A DNA stretch of 64,000 bases from Rhizobiales bacterium Ga0077525 (GCA_001464835.1 LNDS01000036.1:1-64000), one strand, 5' to 3'; positions 1 to 9,580 are shown, numbered from the stretch's first letter. Notes: generated by a model from the sequence alone, not told the origin. Translations and numbers: made by a program.

Positions 1-986
1 GCCGGCTGCTGCATGATGCCGGTATTGTCGATGCCGGTGGCGACCACCGAGACGCGGATGATGCCTTCCAGCGTTTCGTCGAAGGTGGCGCCGACGATGA
101 TGTTGGCGTCCTGATCGACTTCCTCGCGGATGCGGGTCGCCGCTTCGTCGACTTCGTACAGCGTGAGATCCTTGCCGCCGGTGATCGAAATCAGCAGGCC
201 GCGCGCACCCTTCATCGAGGCGTCGTCAATCAGCGGATTGGCGATGGCCGCTTCGGCGGCGGTCAGCGCCCGTTTCTCGCCGGTGGCTTCGCCGGTGCCC
301 ATCATCGCCTTGCCCATCTCCTTCATCACCGCGCGAACGTCGGCGAAGTCGAGATTGATCAGGCCTTCCTTGACCATCAGGTCGGTGATGCAGGCGACGC
401 CCGAGTAGAGCACCTGATCGGCCATCGCAAAGGCGTCGGCGAAGGTGGTTTTCTCGTTGGCGACCCGGAACAAGTTCTGGTTCGGAATGATGAGAAGGGT
501 GTCGACCACCTTCTGCAATTCGGCGATGCCGGCTTCGGCGAAGCGCATGCGGCGCTGGCCTTCGAAGTGGAACGGCTTGGTGACGACGCCGACCGTGAGG
601 ATGCCCATTTCGCGGGCCGCCTTGGCGATGACGGGGGCAGCGCCGGTGCCGGTGCCGCCGCCCATGCCGGCGGTGACGAACACCATGTGCGCGCCGGAAA
701 GATGATCGCGCAACTCGTCGATCACTTCCTCCGCCGCGGCGCGGCCGACCTCAGGCTGCGAACCGGCGCCTAAGCCCTCGGTGACCTGCGTGCCCATTTG
801 CACGATGCGCTCGGCCTTGGAGAGCGTGAGCGCCTGGGCGTCGGTGTTGGCAACGACGAAATCGACGCCCTGGAGGCCGGCCGAAATCATGTTGTTGACC
901 GCGTTGCCGCCGGCGCCGCCGACGCCAAACACGGTAATGCGCGGCTTCATTTCGCGGATATCCGGAATCTTCAGGTTGATCGTCAT
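1..986 (-). CDS. ftsZ: Cell division GTPase FtsZ (3' end outside window)
   Basis: FtsZ is the tubulin-like GTPase that polymerises at midcell into the Z-ring. The visible 328 residues cover the whole GTPase core. The nucleotide-binding glycine motif GGGTGTG lies at residues 109-115, and the T7-loop sequence [11 protein letters not shown], which completes the catalytic site of the next subunit, is present. The start [10 protein letters not shown] fits alphaproteobacterial FtsZ. The stop codon and variable C-terminal linker lie outside the window, so the gene is truncated by the window edge and not broken. It follows ftsA after 46 bases, the usual ftsQ-ftsA-ftsZ order. Identification is essentially certain. 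Confidence 0.97.
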   Translation of the reverse strand, partial: MTINLKIPDIREMKPRITVFGVGGAGGNAVNNMISAGLQGVDFVVANTDAQALTLSKAERIVQMGTQVTEGLGAGSQPEVGRAAAEEVIDELRDHLSGAHMVFVTAGMGGGTGTGAAPVIAKAAREMGILTVGVVTKPFHFEGQRRMRFAEAGIAELQKVVDTLLIIPNQNLFRVANEKTTFADAFAMADQVLYSGVACITDLMVKEGLINLDFADVRAVMKEMGKAMMGTGEATGEKRALTAAEAAIANPLIDDASMKGARGLLISITGGKDLTLYEVDEAATRIREEVDQDANIIVGATFDETLEGIIRVSVVATGIDNTGIMQQP

Positions 987-1032
987 GTTTGCCTCTCGAT
1001 TGCACCGGCGCGTTCGCCGCTCATCTGGTTTG

Positions 1033-2355
1033 CTAGAAACTTTCGCGTAGCCATTGTCCGACGCGGTTCATGTACCCGCCGGTTCCCGTCATCAGCCGGC
1101 GCGTTCTGCGCGGTTCGAAATGTTCAAGATGCGCCGCCTGCGGATAGACCAGCAGGCCCGCCGCCACCGCGAAGGCCGGCCCCTTGGCCGCTTCGGGCAG
1201 ACCTGCGACACCAAGCGGACGGCCGATGCGCACCGGCCGGCGCAGGATGCGCGCGGCCAGATCGGCGATGCCCGGCAACTGACTGCCGCCGCCGGTCAGC
1301 ACGACGCGGGCACGCGGCTCGGCGGCGAAGGGCGATGTGGCGAGACGGTCTCGGGCCAATTCCAGGATTTCCTCGACGCGCGGCTTGACGATCCGCACCA
1401 AGGTGGCGCGCGAAATGAACTGCGGCGGCTCCCGCTCGTCATCCCCCACCGATGGCACCGTGATCATGTCCCGTTCGTCCGAACCACCGGTCAAGACACT
1501 GCCATAAATCGCTTTGATTCGCTCTGCGCCGGAGATCCGGGTGTTCAGGCCGCGGGCGATATCCATGGTGACGTGGTGGCCGCCCAGCGCGAAGCCGTCG
1601 GCATGGACGAAACGGCCGCTGGAGAAGACGGCCAGCGAGGTGGTGCCGGAGCCGAGATCGATGCAGGCGGCTCCCAGATCGGCCTCATCGTCGGCCAGAC
1701 AGGCTAAACCTGCGACATAAGGCGACGCCACCATGGCTTCGACCGAGAGGTGGCTGCGCTCGACGGTCAGCATCAGGTTGCGCACGGTGGCCACGTCGGC
1801 GGTGACCATGTGCATATCGACGCCGAAACGGTGGCCGAGCATGCCGCGGGGCTCGCGGATGCCGGTGGCGGCATCGAGCGAGTAGCCGATCGGCAGCGAA
1901 TGCAGCACGGCGCGGCCGTCGCGCACCGAATGGCGGGAGGCGGCGGCAAGAACGCGGGCAATGTCGCTGTCGGCGACGGTGCCGCCGTTCAATTCGATGT
2001 CGGCGATGAAGCGTTCCGAGCCGAGGCGGCCGCCGGACAGCGACACCACGACGGACTCAAGCTGGACGCCGGCCATGCTCTCGGCGGTGTCGATGGCCTG
2101 GCGCACGGCCTCCTCGGCCTCGACCAGATCGACCACTGAGCCGGCCTTCATCCCGCTCGCCGCGGTATGGGCGAAACCGAGAATGCGGACGCCATGGCTG
2201 CGGCGGCGCAAGACGTCCTGCGGCGCCTGCGGCTCGAGCCGGGCGATCATGCAGACGACCTTGCTGGTGCCGATATCGAGCGCCGCGACCACGGCGGCGC
2301 GGCGCGGCGATACCGGCTTCATCTTGGGGGTCAGGCCGAAGCGCAGCACGGTCAT
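1033..2355 (-). CDS. ftsA: Cell division protein FtsA
   Basis: FtsA is the actin-fold ATPase that tethers FtsZ filaments to the inner membrane and recruits later divisome proteins. The 440-residue product has the phosphate-1 motif [10 protein letters not shown] near residue 25 and a later actin-type phosphate loop ([14 protein letters not shown]). Its C-terminus, [12 protein letters not shown], looks like the amphipathic membrane-targeting helix of the family. I chose the ATG at 2355 because the open frame continues upstream only with sequence unlike FtsA, and because this start overlaps the ftsQ stop in an ATGA arrangement that implies translational coupling. Confidence 0.97.
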   Translation of the reverse strand: MTVLRFGLTPKMKPVSPRRAAVVAALDIGTSKVVCMIARLEPQAPQDVLRRRSHGVRILGFAHTAASGMKAGSVVDLVEAEEAVRQAIDTAESMAGVQLESVVVSLSGGRLGSERFIADIELNGGTVADSDIARVLAAASRHSVRDGRAVLHSLPIGYSLDAATGIREPRGMLGHRFGVDMHMVTADVATVRNLMLTVERSHLSVEAMVASPYVAGLACLADDEADLGAACIDLGSGTTSLAVFSSGRFVHADGFALGGHHVTMDIARGLNTRISGAERIKAIYGSVLTGGSDERDMITVPSVGDDEREPPQFISRATLVRIVKPRVEEILELARDRLATSPFAAEPRARVVLTGGGSQLPGIADLAARILRRPVRIGRPLGVAGLPEAAKGPAFAVAAGLLVYPQAAHLEHFEPRRTRRLMTGTGGYMNRVGQWLRESF

Positions 2356-3302
2356 GCTTCCGTGCCTTTCTTCTGCTTCGCCTTCTTGGCGGCGGCCTTG
2401 AGCGCCTCGTCGCGCGCGGCGAAGGCGGCGTCGGACAGGCGCACGCTGACGCGATCGGCCTGGCGCAGATCGACCAGGACGATGTCGCGCGATAGCAGTT
2501 TCTTGTCGCGGTCGAGATTGGCCAATGTCTGGAGCGCGCGCTCCGGCTCGGCTTCCGGCAACTGCACCTCGACGCCGTTCTTGAGGCGGAGATTCCAGCG
2601 CCGTTCGGCGACCAGCACCGAGGCTTCGGTCTGGGTGGCGATGGCGGGATAGCGGGCGAGCAGCGCCAGATAATCGCTTGCCTGGGTTTCGGCGCCGGCG
2701 CCGACGACGCGCGGCAACTCGGCAAATCTTGGAGCGATCGTGGGCGACAGCACGGTGCCATCGGTGGCGATCAACGAATTGCGGGCGTCCTTCTGCCAGA
2801 GCGCGAAGGCCTTGCGCTCCTTGATCTCGATGCGCAGACGGCTCGGATAGAGCTTGAGCACGGCAGCTTCCGCGATCCACGGATTGGTCAGCAGCCGGGC
2901 GCGGGTTTGCGCGGCGTCGAGGAACAAGAGCGAGGTGTGTTCGGTGATGCCGGCGGTTTTGAGAATGTCGTCGCGGCCGAGTTCCTGCTCGCCGGCGAGC
3001 GCCACTTCGGCAATGCCGAAACCGGCGGCATTGGCGGCGTCATCGCACAGGCTTTGCAGGTTGGCGGCGATGTCGGCGCCGTGGCCGCCCTTGACGACGC
3101 CGTAGCAGACGCTGGACAGCAGCAGCAGCGCCACCGAGGACGAGCCCAGCCCGCGCGGAATGTCGAGTTCGATGAGATTGTTGAAGGCGCGGCGCAGGCT
3201 GCGGACAAAGCCGAAGCGCGCCAGCGGATACGAGCGCGAACCCGCCGAGACGGGCCGGACCGAGTGATCGTACGATTGATCGAGATAGGCTCGGCGATCC
3301 AT
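2352..3302 (-). CDS. ftsQ: Cell division protein FtsQ
   Basis: FtsQ is a bitopic membrane protein of the divisome that links FtsA/FtsZ to FtsB, FtsL and the septal synthase. The 316-residue product has a basic cytoplasmic N-terminus, one transmembrane segment near residues 50-68, then a POTRA domain and a beta domain (KLYPSRLRIEIKERKAFALW is typical of the POTRA/beta junction). The C-terminus ends in a Lys/Ala-rich tail. An in-frame TTG at 3353 would add 17 residues; the ATG at 3302 is preferred. The gene is the first of an ftsQ-ftsA-ftsZ run and is separated from ddl by genes that are not division genes. Confidence 0.93.
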   Translation of the reverse strand: MDRRAYLDQSYDHSVRPVSAGSRSYPLARFGFVRSLRRAFNNLIELDIPRGLGSSSVALLLLSSVCYGVVKGGHGADIAANLQSLCDDAANAAGFGIAEVALAGEQELGRDDILKTAGITEHTSLLFLDAAQTRARLLTNPWIAEAAVLKLYPSRLRIEIKERKAFALWQKDARNSLIATDGTVLSPTIAPRFAELPRVVGAGAETQASDYLALLARYPAIATQTEASVLVAERRWNLRLKNGVEVQLPEAEPERALQTLANLDRDKKLLSRDIVLVDLRQADRVSVRLSDAAFAARDEALKAAAKKAKQKKGTEA

Positions 3303-3681
3303 CGCAACCGGTTCTTCAAACGTTAGCCCTGGATGGGCAGCAAAGTCTGGCAACGGAATTTGGCCCGATGCCCTGATGAAGGCGGCCCCGGGGTACGTCC
3401 GAAGGCCGTTGAAGCGGAGCTTTGCGCACGGATTCCTGACGCGGTGCGCGCAAACGCCGCCAATGCCTATCCTTCGGGCTATTTGGTAAACGATTGGTAA
3501 AGTTTTAAAGATTGAGGTGGGAGTTCGGTAACTTATGCCCGGCGTGGCCGGCAGGGCACGGGTTCCGGCCTATTCCCCCAGCGGGCCACGGCCGCCGCGT
3601 CGCGCGCGCTTGTGCCGCCGTGCCGCCGATGCCATTTGAGTCTGGCGAGCCCCGTTTCTCCCGCGCAGCAGAAATATACCG
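3303..3681. other. Divergent intergenic region between ftsQ and the Gre-family gene
   Basis: This 379-base gap holds no convincing gene. It must contain the promoters of ftsQ (leftward) and of the Gre-family gene (rightward). The middle, around 3480-3515, is noticeably AT-rich and carries two direct copies of TTGGTAAA, described separately. No hairpin terminator was seen. Confidence 0.6.
3487..3501 (-). promoter_or_regulatory. Degenerate CtrA-like motif upstream of ftsQ
   Basis: Read on the minus strand, the sequence is TTTA, seven bases, TTTA. This differs by one base per half-site from the CtrA consensus TTAA-N7-TTAA. It lies about 185 bases upstream of the chosen ftsQ start in an AT-rich patch. 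CtrA control of ftsQA is established in Caulobacter; control here is an inference from motif and position only. Confidence 0.35.
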
Positions 3682-4161
3682 ATGAGCGTCGCCTTCACCA
3701 AAGAGGAAGACAATGAAGCCGCGGCGGCGTTCCTGCCGGAACGGCCCGTCTCACCGCATGCAAATCTGGTGACCGAGAACGGTTTGGCCTTGCTGGAGGC
3801 TGCTCTGACGCAGGCAAAAGAAGCCGTCGCCATGGCGCAAGCGAACGCAGACCTGAAAATCGATCGTACGGCGATGGCGCGGGCGTCCCGCGATGTTCGA
3901 TATTTCACGGCGCGACGGGCCAGCGCCCAGCTGTTTCAACCGACCGGCGAGGCTGACACCGTGCTTTTCGGCAGGCAGGTGACCTTCCGGCGCGAAGACG
4001 GCAGAACACAGACGTTCCGCATTGTCGGCGAGGACGAAGCCGACGCTGCGCAAGGGATGATTTCGCACATTTCTCCCATCGCCAAGGCGCTGCTCGGCAA
4101 GCGCGTCGGCGACATTGTGCCGCTCAACGATTCCGAGCTGGAAGTGCTCGCGGTCGCCTGA
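3682..4161 (+). CDS. Gre-family transcription factor (GreA/GreB C-terminal domain)
   Basis: The 159-residue protein has a short N-terminal helical part and a C-terminal Gre-type FKBP-like domain from about residue 95. The stretches FGRQVTFRREDGRTQTF, IVGEDEADAAQG, HISPIAKALLGKRVGD are the hallmark Gre motifs. Gre factors bind in the RNA polymerase secondary channel and stimulate cleavage of backtracked transcripts. The N-terminal coiled coil is shorter and less regular than in canonical GreA, so it may be one of the Gre-like paralogues that modulate polymerase without classical cleavage activity. It is the only plus-strand gene inside the division cluster and probably has its own promoter. 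Confidence 0.8.
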   Translation: MSVAFTKEEDNEAAAAFLPERPVSPHANLVTENGLALLEAALTQAKEAVAMAQANADLKIDRTAMARASRDVRYFTARRASAQLFQPTGEADTVLFGRQVTFRREDGRTQTFRIVGEDEADAAQGMISHISPIAKALLGKRVGDIVPLNDSELEVLAVA

Positions 4162-4176
4162 TGCCGCCGCTTTGCT

Positions 4177-4491
4177 TCACGGATTTTGCGCAGGACGCGG
4201 AGGCGCCGCCGGAGACGCTTTCTTCACGCGGGGCGCCCGCTTCGCCGTAGGCTTTCTCGTCCGCTTTGGCGGGCTCGTCTTGGCCCGCCGTCTGCGGTCG
4301 AGAAACCCGCCCAAATCGCCGATCGACGGCGCAAGCTCGATAAGCTTTTCGGGAATTTTTCGCTGGCGCGACGCTCGCAGCGCCTGAGCGGCGAGCAGGC
4401 CCAGTTCGAACGCGATAGCAGCGCTGGTTTTGGGGCGAAGGCGGACGAATGCCAATCCAAGAGCCAGCCAATTCACCGGTACCGCCGCCAT
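4177..4491 (-). CDS. Small protein with hydrophobic N-terminus and basic Pro/Lys-rich tail, unknown function
   Basis: I do not recognise this 104-residue product. Residues 5-40 are largely hydrophobic (NWLALGLAFVRL, then a second apolar stretch) and could insert in or lie on the membrane. From about residue 68 the chain becomes a basic tail rich in Arg, Lys, Pro and Ala. It begins with ATG 96 bases after the ddl stop in the same direction, so it may be the last gene of the ddl transcript. It converges with the Gre-family gene, with only 15 bases between the stops. The compositionally biased tail means a chance frame cannot be excluded. Confidence 0.5.
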   Translation of the reverse strand: MAAVPVNWLALGLAFVRLRPKTSAAIAFELGLLAAQALRASRQRKIPEKLIELAPSIGDLGGFLDRRRRAKTSPPKRTRKPTAKRAPRVKKASPAAPPRPAQNP

Positions 4492-4587
4492 CGTGAGCCC
4501 CTCATGTTGCTCAAGAGAACGTCGGCCTTTGCATCAGGTTCCGTAATTCCTGACATGTCCGATCAGACGGGTTCATTCCACTCTTGC

Positions 4588-5502
4588 CTACCGCCCCAGC
4601 GACGCATCCTCGATCATCCAGCGCGCCAGTTCGGGAAACGACATGCCGACGTAAGCGGCCAGTTCGGGCACCAGCGATGTGCCGGTCATGCCGGGCTGCG
4701 TGTTGACCTCGAGGCACGAAATGCCGGCGACGCCCTTGGTGTCGTCCCAGCGGAAATCGGCGCGGGTGACGCCGCGGCAGCCGAGCGCGTTGTGCGCCAG
4801 CACAGCGAGGCGCTGGCATTCCGCATAAACATCGGCGGGGACCTTCGCCGGAAGAATATGCGTCGAGCCGCCGGGCGCATACTTGGCTTCGTAATCGTAG
4901 AACGCGGTGTGGGCGATGATCTCGATGACATCGGTCGGCTTGTCGGCGATCACCGCGCAGGTCAATTCCTTACCGGGAATGAACGGCTCGACCATGACGC
5001 GGTCGCCGTATTTCCAGTCAGGCCGCATCAGCTCCTGCGGCGGATGGGCCTGATCGGCGCGCACGATATAGACGCCGATGCTGGAGCCTTCCGACAAAGG
5101 CTTGATGACATAAGGCGGCGGCAGCATGTGCGCCTTGGCGACGTCCATGCGGTTCGCCACCAGGCCGCCCGGCACCGGCACGCCGGCGGCCTTGAGCACG
5201 GTCTTAGCGATTTCCTTCTGCATCGCCACCGCCGAGGCCATGATGCCGGAATGAGTGTAGGGAATGCCCATGACTTCGAGCAGGCCCTGCAAGGCGCCGT
5301 CCTCGCCGGGCGGGCCGTGCAGCACATTGAGCGCGACGTCGGGCTTGAGATCGGCCAGAACGCGGGCGATGTCGCGGGTGACATCGACGCGGGTGACGCG
5401 GTAGCCGGCTTGTTCGGCCGCATCGGCGCATGCGTTGCCGGAATTGAGCGAGACTTCGCGCTCGGCCGACCAGCCGCCCATCAGGACCGCGACGTGTTTC
5501 AT
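4588..5502 (-). CDS. ddl: D-alanine--D-alanine ligase
   Basis: The 304-residue enzyme joins two D-alanines with ATP to make the dipeptide used by MurF. Family motifs are all visible: GGWSAEREVSL at the N-terminus with the catalytic Glu, LHGPPGEDG around residues 61-69, EGSSIGV at 138-144 in the omega-loop region, and NTQPGMT near the C-terminus, which binds ATP-metal and the second D-Ala. Length matches the DdlB type. Its ATG overlaps the stop of the upstream flavin hydroxylase by four bases (ATGA), so the two are likely translationally coupled. In most dcw clusters ddl follows murB directly; here the hydroxylase has been inserted between them. Confidence 0.96.
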   Translation of the reverse strand: MKHVAVLMGGWSAEREVSLNSGNACADAAEQAGYRVTRVDVTRDIARVLADLKPDVALNVLHGPPGEDGALQGLLEVMGIPYTHSGIMASAVAMQKEIAKTVLKAAGVPVPGGLVANRMDVAKAHMLPPPYVIKPLSEGSSIGVYIVRADQAHPPQELMRPDWKYGDRVMVEPFIPGKELTCAVIADKPTDVIEIIAHTAFYDYEAKYAPGGSTHILPAKVPADVYAECQRLAVLAHNALGCRGVTRADFRWDDTKGVAGISCLEVNTQPGMTGTSLVPELAAYVGMSFPELARWMIEDASLGR

Positions 5503-6695
5503 GTGCTTACCTTATTCTGGATCGGCAATTTAATCCCGTTATAGAGCCAGGACAAACAGGCCAAGGTGTCTTCTTCGCGGCGTTCGGAGAAGGATTGCAG
5601 CCAGGCGTCGCGGTCCAGCCCTTCGGCGTGATAACCCTCCCACAGACGGCGGCCCTCGAGCACGACGCGCGCCGTGCGCACGGCGCGCAATGCTTCGTAG
5701 CGCTTGAACGCCAGGGCGAAGTCGCCATCGGTTTGGTCGACCATGGCGGCGAGCGTGACGCCGTCCTCGATCGCCATGCAGGCGCCTTGCGCAAAGGTCT
5801 GCAGCGCCGGATGCGCGGCGTCACCCAGCATGGTGACATTGCCCTCGCTCCATTTGCGCACCGGATCGCGGTCGGCGATCACCCAGCGGCGGGTAAGATC
5901 CATCCTCTCCAATAGCGATTTCATCACCGGATGCGCGGTGGCGTAAGTGTGCGCGACTTCCGATGCGTTGAACGCGCTATCGCCCTTGTCGCCGAACGTA
6001 TCGGTGCGGAAGACGGCGACGATGTTGAACAAAGTGTTGTTGCGCAGCGGGTAATGCACCATGTGATAGCGCGGCCCGATCCACAGCGCCGAAACGTCGC
6101 GCTGCACCCCGTCCGGCACTTCGCTGATCGGCACGATGGTGCGATGCGCGACGTAGCCGCAGGGCTTCGGCTCGCCGTCATTGGCGATGCGCGCGCGCAC
6201 CAGCGAGCGCAGGCCGTCGGCGCCGATCAGGGCGCAGCCGGAGATCGCGCGGCCGTCGGCGGCGGTGACGGTGACGCCATCGCCGTGTTGCGTATAGCCG
6301 GTAACGGAGGTCGACGGCTCCAGCGCGATCGTGTCGGTGGCGCGGCAGGCGTCGAGCAAGATCTTGTGCAGATCGACGCGGTGGATGACGACGTAAGGCG
6401 CGCCGAAGCGCGCGCGCAATGCCGGCTCGTTCGGAATATGCGTGACCTCGGCGCCGGTCAGCGCATCGAACATCACGCAGGCGCGCGGCAATATCGATTG
6501 CGCCAGCAGCGCATCGGTGAGGCCGAGCCGCGCGAACATCGGAAACACATTGGGACCGAGTTGAATGCCGTAGCCGATGGCGCCGAGCTCCGGCGTCGCC
6601 TCCAGGACGCGCACGGCCCGGCCCTGGCGGCCGAGCGCGAGCGCCGCGGTCAATCCGCCGAGGCCGCCGCCGATGATCAGGATGGGTGCCGTCAT
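5499..6695 (-). CDS. FAD-dependent aromatic hydroxylase-like monooxygenase
   Basis: The 398-residue protein is a group A flavoprotein monooxygenase. It has the dinucleotide-binding motif GGGLGGLTAALALG near residues 9-22, the DG motif GADGLRSLVR at 158-167 and the GD motif GDAAHPALQTFAQGACM at 291-307. The closest families I can name are salicylate hydroxylase and 3-hydroxybenzoate 6-hydroxylase, which use FAD, NAD(P)H and oxygen to hydroxylate small aromatic acids; the real substrate cannot be read from sequence. It sits between murB and ddl and is coupled to ddl by ATGA, although no aromatic degradation genes are nearby. No signal peptide, so cytosolic. Confidence 0.85.
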   Translation of the reverse strand: MTAPILIIGGGLGGLTAALALGRQGRAVRVLEATPELGAIGYGIQLGPNVFPMFARLGLTDALLAQSILPRACVMFDALTGAEVTHIPNEPALRARFGAPYVVIHRVDLHKILLDACRATDTIALEPSTSVTGYTQHGDGVTVTAADGRAISGCALIGADGLRSLVRARIANDGEPKPCGYVAHRTIVPISEVPDGVQRDVSALWIGPRYHMVHYPLRNNTLFNIVAVFRTDTFGDKGDSAFNASEVAHTYATAHPVMKSLLERMDLTRRWVIADRDPVRKWSEGNVTMLGDAAHPALQTFAQGACMAIEDGVTLAAMVDQTDGDFALAFKRYEALRAVRTARVVLEGRRLWEGYHAEGLDRDAWLQSFSERREEDTLACLSWLYNGIKLPIQNKVST

Positions 6696-6731
6696 GTCGC
6701 TGCTTCCCTCACGAAAAAATCCATCGCCGTT

Positions 6732-7667
6732 TCATTGACCGGGTCCGGCCCGGGCGGCGACGCCGATGCGCTTGATCTCCCACTCCAGTTCGATGCCGGA
6801 ATGCTCTTTGACGCGCGTGCGAACCAGTTCGCCGAGCGCCTCGATATCGGCGGCGGTCGCATTACCGGTATTGATGAGGAAATTGCAATGCATCTCCGAC
6901 ACCTGCGCGCTGCCGAGTTTGTGGCCGCGCATGCCGGCGGCGTCCACCAGTTTCCACGCGCTATGGCCGGGCGGATTCTTGAAGGTCGAGCCGCCGGTTT
7001 TTTCGCGGATCGGCTGCGCCGTTTCGCGATGCTGCCGCACCTCGGCCATGCGGGCGCGAATGGATTCGGCATCGGTGATGGCGCCGCGATAAAGCGCCGA
7101 GGTGAAAATGATCGATGGGTCGGCGCCGTTGCCGCGATAGCGGAACGCCATTGCCGCGCTATTGAGTGTGACAATGGCGCCGGCGCGGGTCACGCCGGTG
7201 GCTTCGACCAGAACGTCCTTGGTCTCGCCGCCATTGGCGCCGGCATTCATGCGGATGGCGCCGCCGATGGTGCCGGGAATGCCGAAGTAGAATTCGAGGC
7301 CGCCAATGCCGGCGGCGGCGGCGGCTTCGGCGACGCGCTTGTCGAGCGCGGCGGTGCCGGCCTTGACCGTGTCTTCGTCGGTGGCGATGTCGTTGAAGCC
7401 GCGGCCAAGCCGGATGACGACGCCCTCGATGCCGCCGTCGCGCACGATGAGATTGGAGCCGACGCCGATCACCGTCACGGCAATGTCGGCGGGCAAATGT
7501 TGCAGAAAATACGCGAGGTCGGCTTCGTCTTCGGGCGCGAAATACACCTGCGCCGGCCCGCCGACGCGGAACCAAGTGAACGGTCCGATCGGCTGGTTCG
7601 CGGTCATGCGCCCGCGCAGGTCTGGCATGCGGGACTTCAGTTCGGGCGCGATGTCGGGGAAGGTCAT
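6732..7667 (-). CDS. murB: UDP-N-acetylenolpyruvoylglucosamine reductase
   Basis: MurB is the FAD/NADPH enzyme that reduces enolpyruvyl-UDP-GlcNAc to UDP-MurNAc in the cytosol. The 311-residue product shows the FAD-binding segment [12 protein letters not shown] near residues 72-83, the substrate loop [19 protein letters not shown] and the catalytic-region motif [10 protein letters not shown], where the Ser is the proton donor. Its length and the presence of that loop fit the bacterial type I/II family. It starts with ATG and lies 97 bases downstream of murC, a gap filled by a palindromic repeat, and 36 bases upstream of the flavin hydroxylase. Confidence 0.96.
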   Translation of the reverse strand: MTFPDIAPELKSRMPDLRGRMTANQPIGPFTWFRVGGPAQVYFAPEDEADLAYFLQHLPADIAVTVIGVGSNLIVRDGGIEGVVIRLGRGFNDIATDEDTVKAGTAALDKRVAEAAAAAGIGGLEFYFGIPGTIGGAIRMNAGANGGETKDVLVEATGVTRAGAIVTLNSAAMAFRYRGNGADPSIIFTSALYRGAITDAESIRARMAEVRQHRETAQPIREKTGGSTFKNPPGHSAWKLVDAAGMRGHKLGSAQVSEMHCNFLINTGNATAADIEALGELVRTRVKEHSGIELEWEIKRIGVAARAGPGQ

Positions 7668-7672
7668 GAGTT

Positions 7673-7757
7673 GTCATCACCGGGCTTGTCCCGGTGATCC
7701 CGCTTAGGATGGCAATGCGTCCCTGATCGGGATGGCCGGGTCAAGCCCGGCCATGAC
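7673..7757. repeat. Composite palindromic intergenic repeat (GTCAT...ATGAC type)
   Basis: Two palindromes, CACCGGG-CTTGT-CCCGGTG on the left and GGCCGGG-TCAAG-CCCGGCC on the right, are enclosed by the inverted ends GTCAT and ATGAC. The pair fills nearly the whole murB-murC gap. A related copy lies at 59369-59449. Elements of this architecture are common between genes in Bradyrhizobium-like genomes; a role in mRNA processing or termination is possible but not shown. Confidence 0.85.
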
Positions 7758-7764
7758 AAACTCT

Positions 7765-9168
7765 TCATCCGAGCGCCTTCAACTCGCCCGGCAGCGCATA
7801 GGCCCATTGCGTGATCGAGCCGGCGCCCAGCAGCACGACATAGTCGCCGGGCCTGGCCAATCCCTTGACGAGACCGGCGAGATGCTCGGGACCGTCGAGC
7901 GCCATCACCTGACGATGGCCGCGCGCGCGCAACGCCTGCACCAGATGATCGCGGTTGGCGCCTTCGATCGGCGCCTCGCCGGCGGTATAGACATTGGCGA
8001 CGATCACCGCGTCGGCATCGTTGAAGCAGGTCGAAAATGCCTCGAACAACGACTTCAACCGCGTGTAGCGATGCGGCTGCACCACGGCGATGACCTGGTT
8101 CTTGGTCGACTCGCGCGCGGCTTTCAGCACCGCGGCGATCTCGACCGGATGGTGGCCGTAGTCGTCGATGATCGTCGCACCGTTCCATTCGCCGACCTTG
8201 GTGAAGCGGCGCTTGACGCCGCCGAATTTGCCGAGCGCGGCGCGGATCTTGTCGTCGGGTATGCCGAGCGTATGCGCCACCGCGATCGCCGAGGTGGCAT
8301 TGAGCGCGTTGTGGCGGCCCGGCATCGGCAAGGCCAGATCGCGGATGGCGTGGATCTCCTTGCCGGCGCTGTCGCGGAACAGAACGCCGAAGCGCTGCGT
8401 GCCGTCGTCGTTCTTGAGATCGACCAGCCGCACGTCGGCCTGCGGATTTTCGCCGTAAGTGACGATGCGGCGGTCGGCGATGCGGCCGACCAGGCGCTGC
8501 ACGATCGGATGATCGGTGCACATCACGGCGAAACCATAGAACGGCACGTTCTCGACAAAATGAATGAAAGCATCCTGCACGGCGGCGAAGGTGCCGAAGT
8601 GATCGAGATGCTCGGCATCGACATTGGTGACGATGGCGACATCGGCCGGCAGCTTCAAGAAAGTGCCGTCGGATTCGTCGGCCTCGACCACCATCCAGTC
8701 GCCGGCGCCGAGACGCGCATTGGTGCCATAGGCGTTAATGATGCCGCCATTGATGACGGTCGGATCGAAGCCGCCGGAATCGAGCAAGGTCGCCACCATC
8801 GAGGTGGTGGTCGTCTTGCCATGGGTGCCGGCAATGGCGACGCAGGACTTCAGCCGCATCAGTTCGGCCAGCATCTCGGCGCGCCGCACCACCGGCAGGC
8901 GGCGGGCGCGCGCGGCGATCAGTTCAGGATTGTCGGCCTTGATGGCGGAGGAGACGACGACGACGTCGGCGCCATCGACATTGTCGGCCTTGTGGCCGAT
9001 GGCGACGGAGACGCCCATGTCGCGCAGGCGCTTGACGTTGGCATTGTCGGCGACGTCCGAGCCCTGGACATTGTAGCCGAGCGTCACCAGCACCTCGGCG
9101 ATGCCGCTCATGCCGATGCCGCCGATGCCGACGAAATGCACCGGTCCAATGTCGCGTGGCAGTTTCAT
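7765..9168 (-). CDS. murC: UDP-N-acetylmuramate--L-alanine ligase
   Basis: MurC adds L-alanine to UDP-MurNAc using ATP, the first peptide stem step. The 467-residue product has the N-terminal Rossmann motif [17 protein letters not shown], the ATP-binding loop GTHGKTT from residue 114, and the family block DYGHHPVEI in the C-terminal half. The ATG at 9168 follows an AGGGCGA ribosome-binding site; the 25 residues available further upstream do not resemble MurC, so this start was chosen. Instead of following murG directly, murC is separated from it by a hybrid kinase and a toxin-antitoxin pair and therefore probably needs its own promoter or read-through from higBA. Confidence 0.96.
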   Translation of the reverse strand: MKLPRDIGPVHFVGIGGIGMSGIAEVLVTLGYNVQGSDVADNANVKRLRDMGVSVAIGHKADNVDGADVVVVSSAIKADNPELIAARARRLPVVRRAEMLAELMRLKSCVAIAGTHGKTTTTSMVATLLDSGGFDPTVINGGIINAYGTNARLGAGDWMVVEADESDGTFLKLPADVAIVTNVDAEHLDHFGTFAAVQDAFIHFVENVPFYGFAVMCTDHPIVQRLVGRIADRRIVTYGENPQADVRLVDLKNDDGTQRFGVLFRDSAGKEIHAIRDLALPMPGRHNALNATSAIAVAHTLGIPDDKIRAALGKFGGVKRRFTKVGEWNGATIIDDYGHHPVEIAAVLKAARESTKNQVIAVVQPHRYTRLKSLFEAFSTCFNDADAVIVANVYTAGEAPIEGANRDHLVQALRARGHRQVMALDGPEHLAGLVKGLARPGDYVVLLGAGSITQWAYALPGELKALG

Positions 9169-9257
9169 GAAAGTCGCCCTTCGGTGTCTTCTGGGGTGCT
9201 TACTGCAAGAGGTGGGCGGCGGAAACAAGGCCGGCCAAGACAAAAAACAAAATCTCG

Positions 9258-9569
9258 TCAGGCAACCTTTTTCAACGGCTTGATGTGGCGCACATCCACC
9301 TTGCGTTGCGCCTGCCAGGTGTCATAAGCGGCCTGCATCCTCACCCAAATCCCCGGATCGTCGCCGAACAATCGGCCCAGCAACACGGCGACCTCCGGCG
9401 TCACAGGCTTCTTCTCTGCCATGACCGCATGAAGATGCTGGCGAGAAATGCCGAGCAAGCCGGCGATTTCACGCACCGAACGGCCGACGGCGGGGATGAT
9501 GTCTTCACGAAGCAAGGCACCCGGGTGCGTGGGGCAACGGTTCGGATTACGCTTGGCAGCATAAGCCAT
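9258..9569 (-). CDS. higA: HigA-type antitoxin, XRE/HTH family
   Basis: The 103-residue protein has the HigA layout: a proline and histidine rich lead ([13 protein letters not shown]), then a helix-turn-helix ([20 protein letters not shown]) near residues 31-50, then the typical block [15 protein letters not shown]. HigA neutralises the HigB ribonuclease by complex formation and represses the operon by binding its operator. It begins 11 bases after the higB stop, the usual toxin-first order of higBA. A GACATATGTC palindrome in the promoter is the likely operator. The pair sits inside the peptidoglycan cluster, upstream of murC. Confidence 0.9.
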   Translation of the reverse strand: MAYAAKRNPNRCPTHPGALLREDIIPAVGRSVREIAGLLGISRQHLHAVMAEKKPVTPEVAVLLGRLFGDDPGIWVRMQAAYDTWQAQRKVDVRHIKPLKKVA

Positions 9570-9580
9570 GCCAGTCTCCT

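Noticed and set aside
1033..2880. A 615-codon version of FtsA
   Set aside because: The extra 175 codons are ftsQ read out of frame; the ATG at 2355 gives normal FtsA length and couples to the ftsQ stop.
5931..7697. A 588-codon plus-strand frame over the hydroxylase and murB
   Set aside because: Antisense shadow of two well-supported genes.
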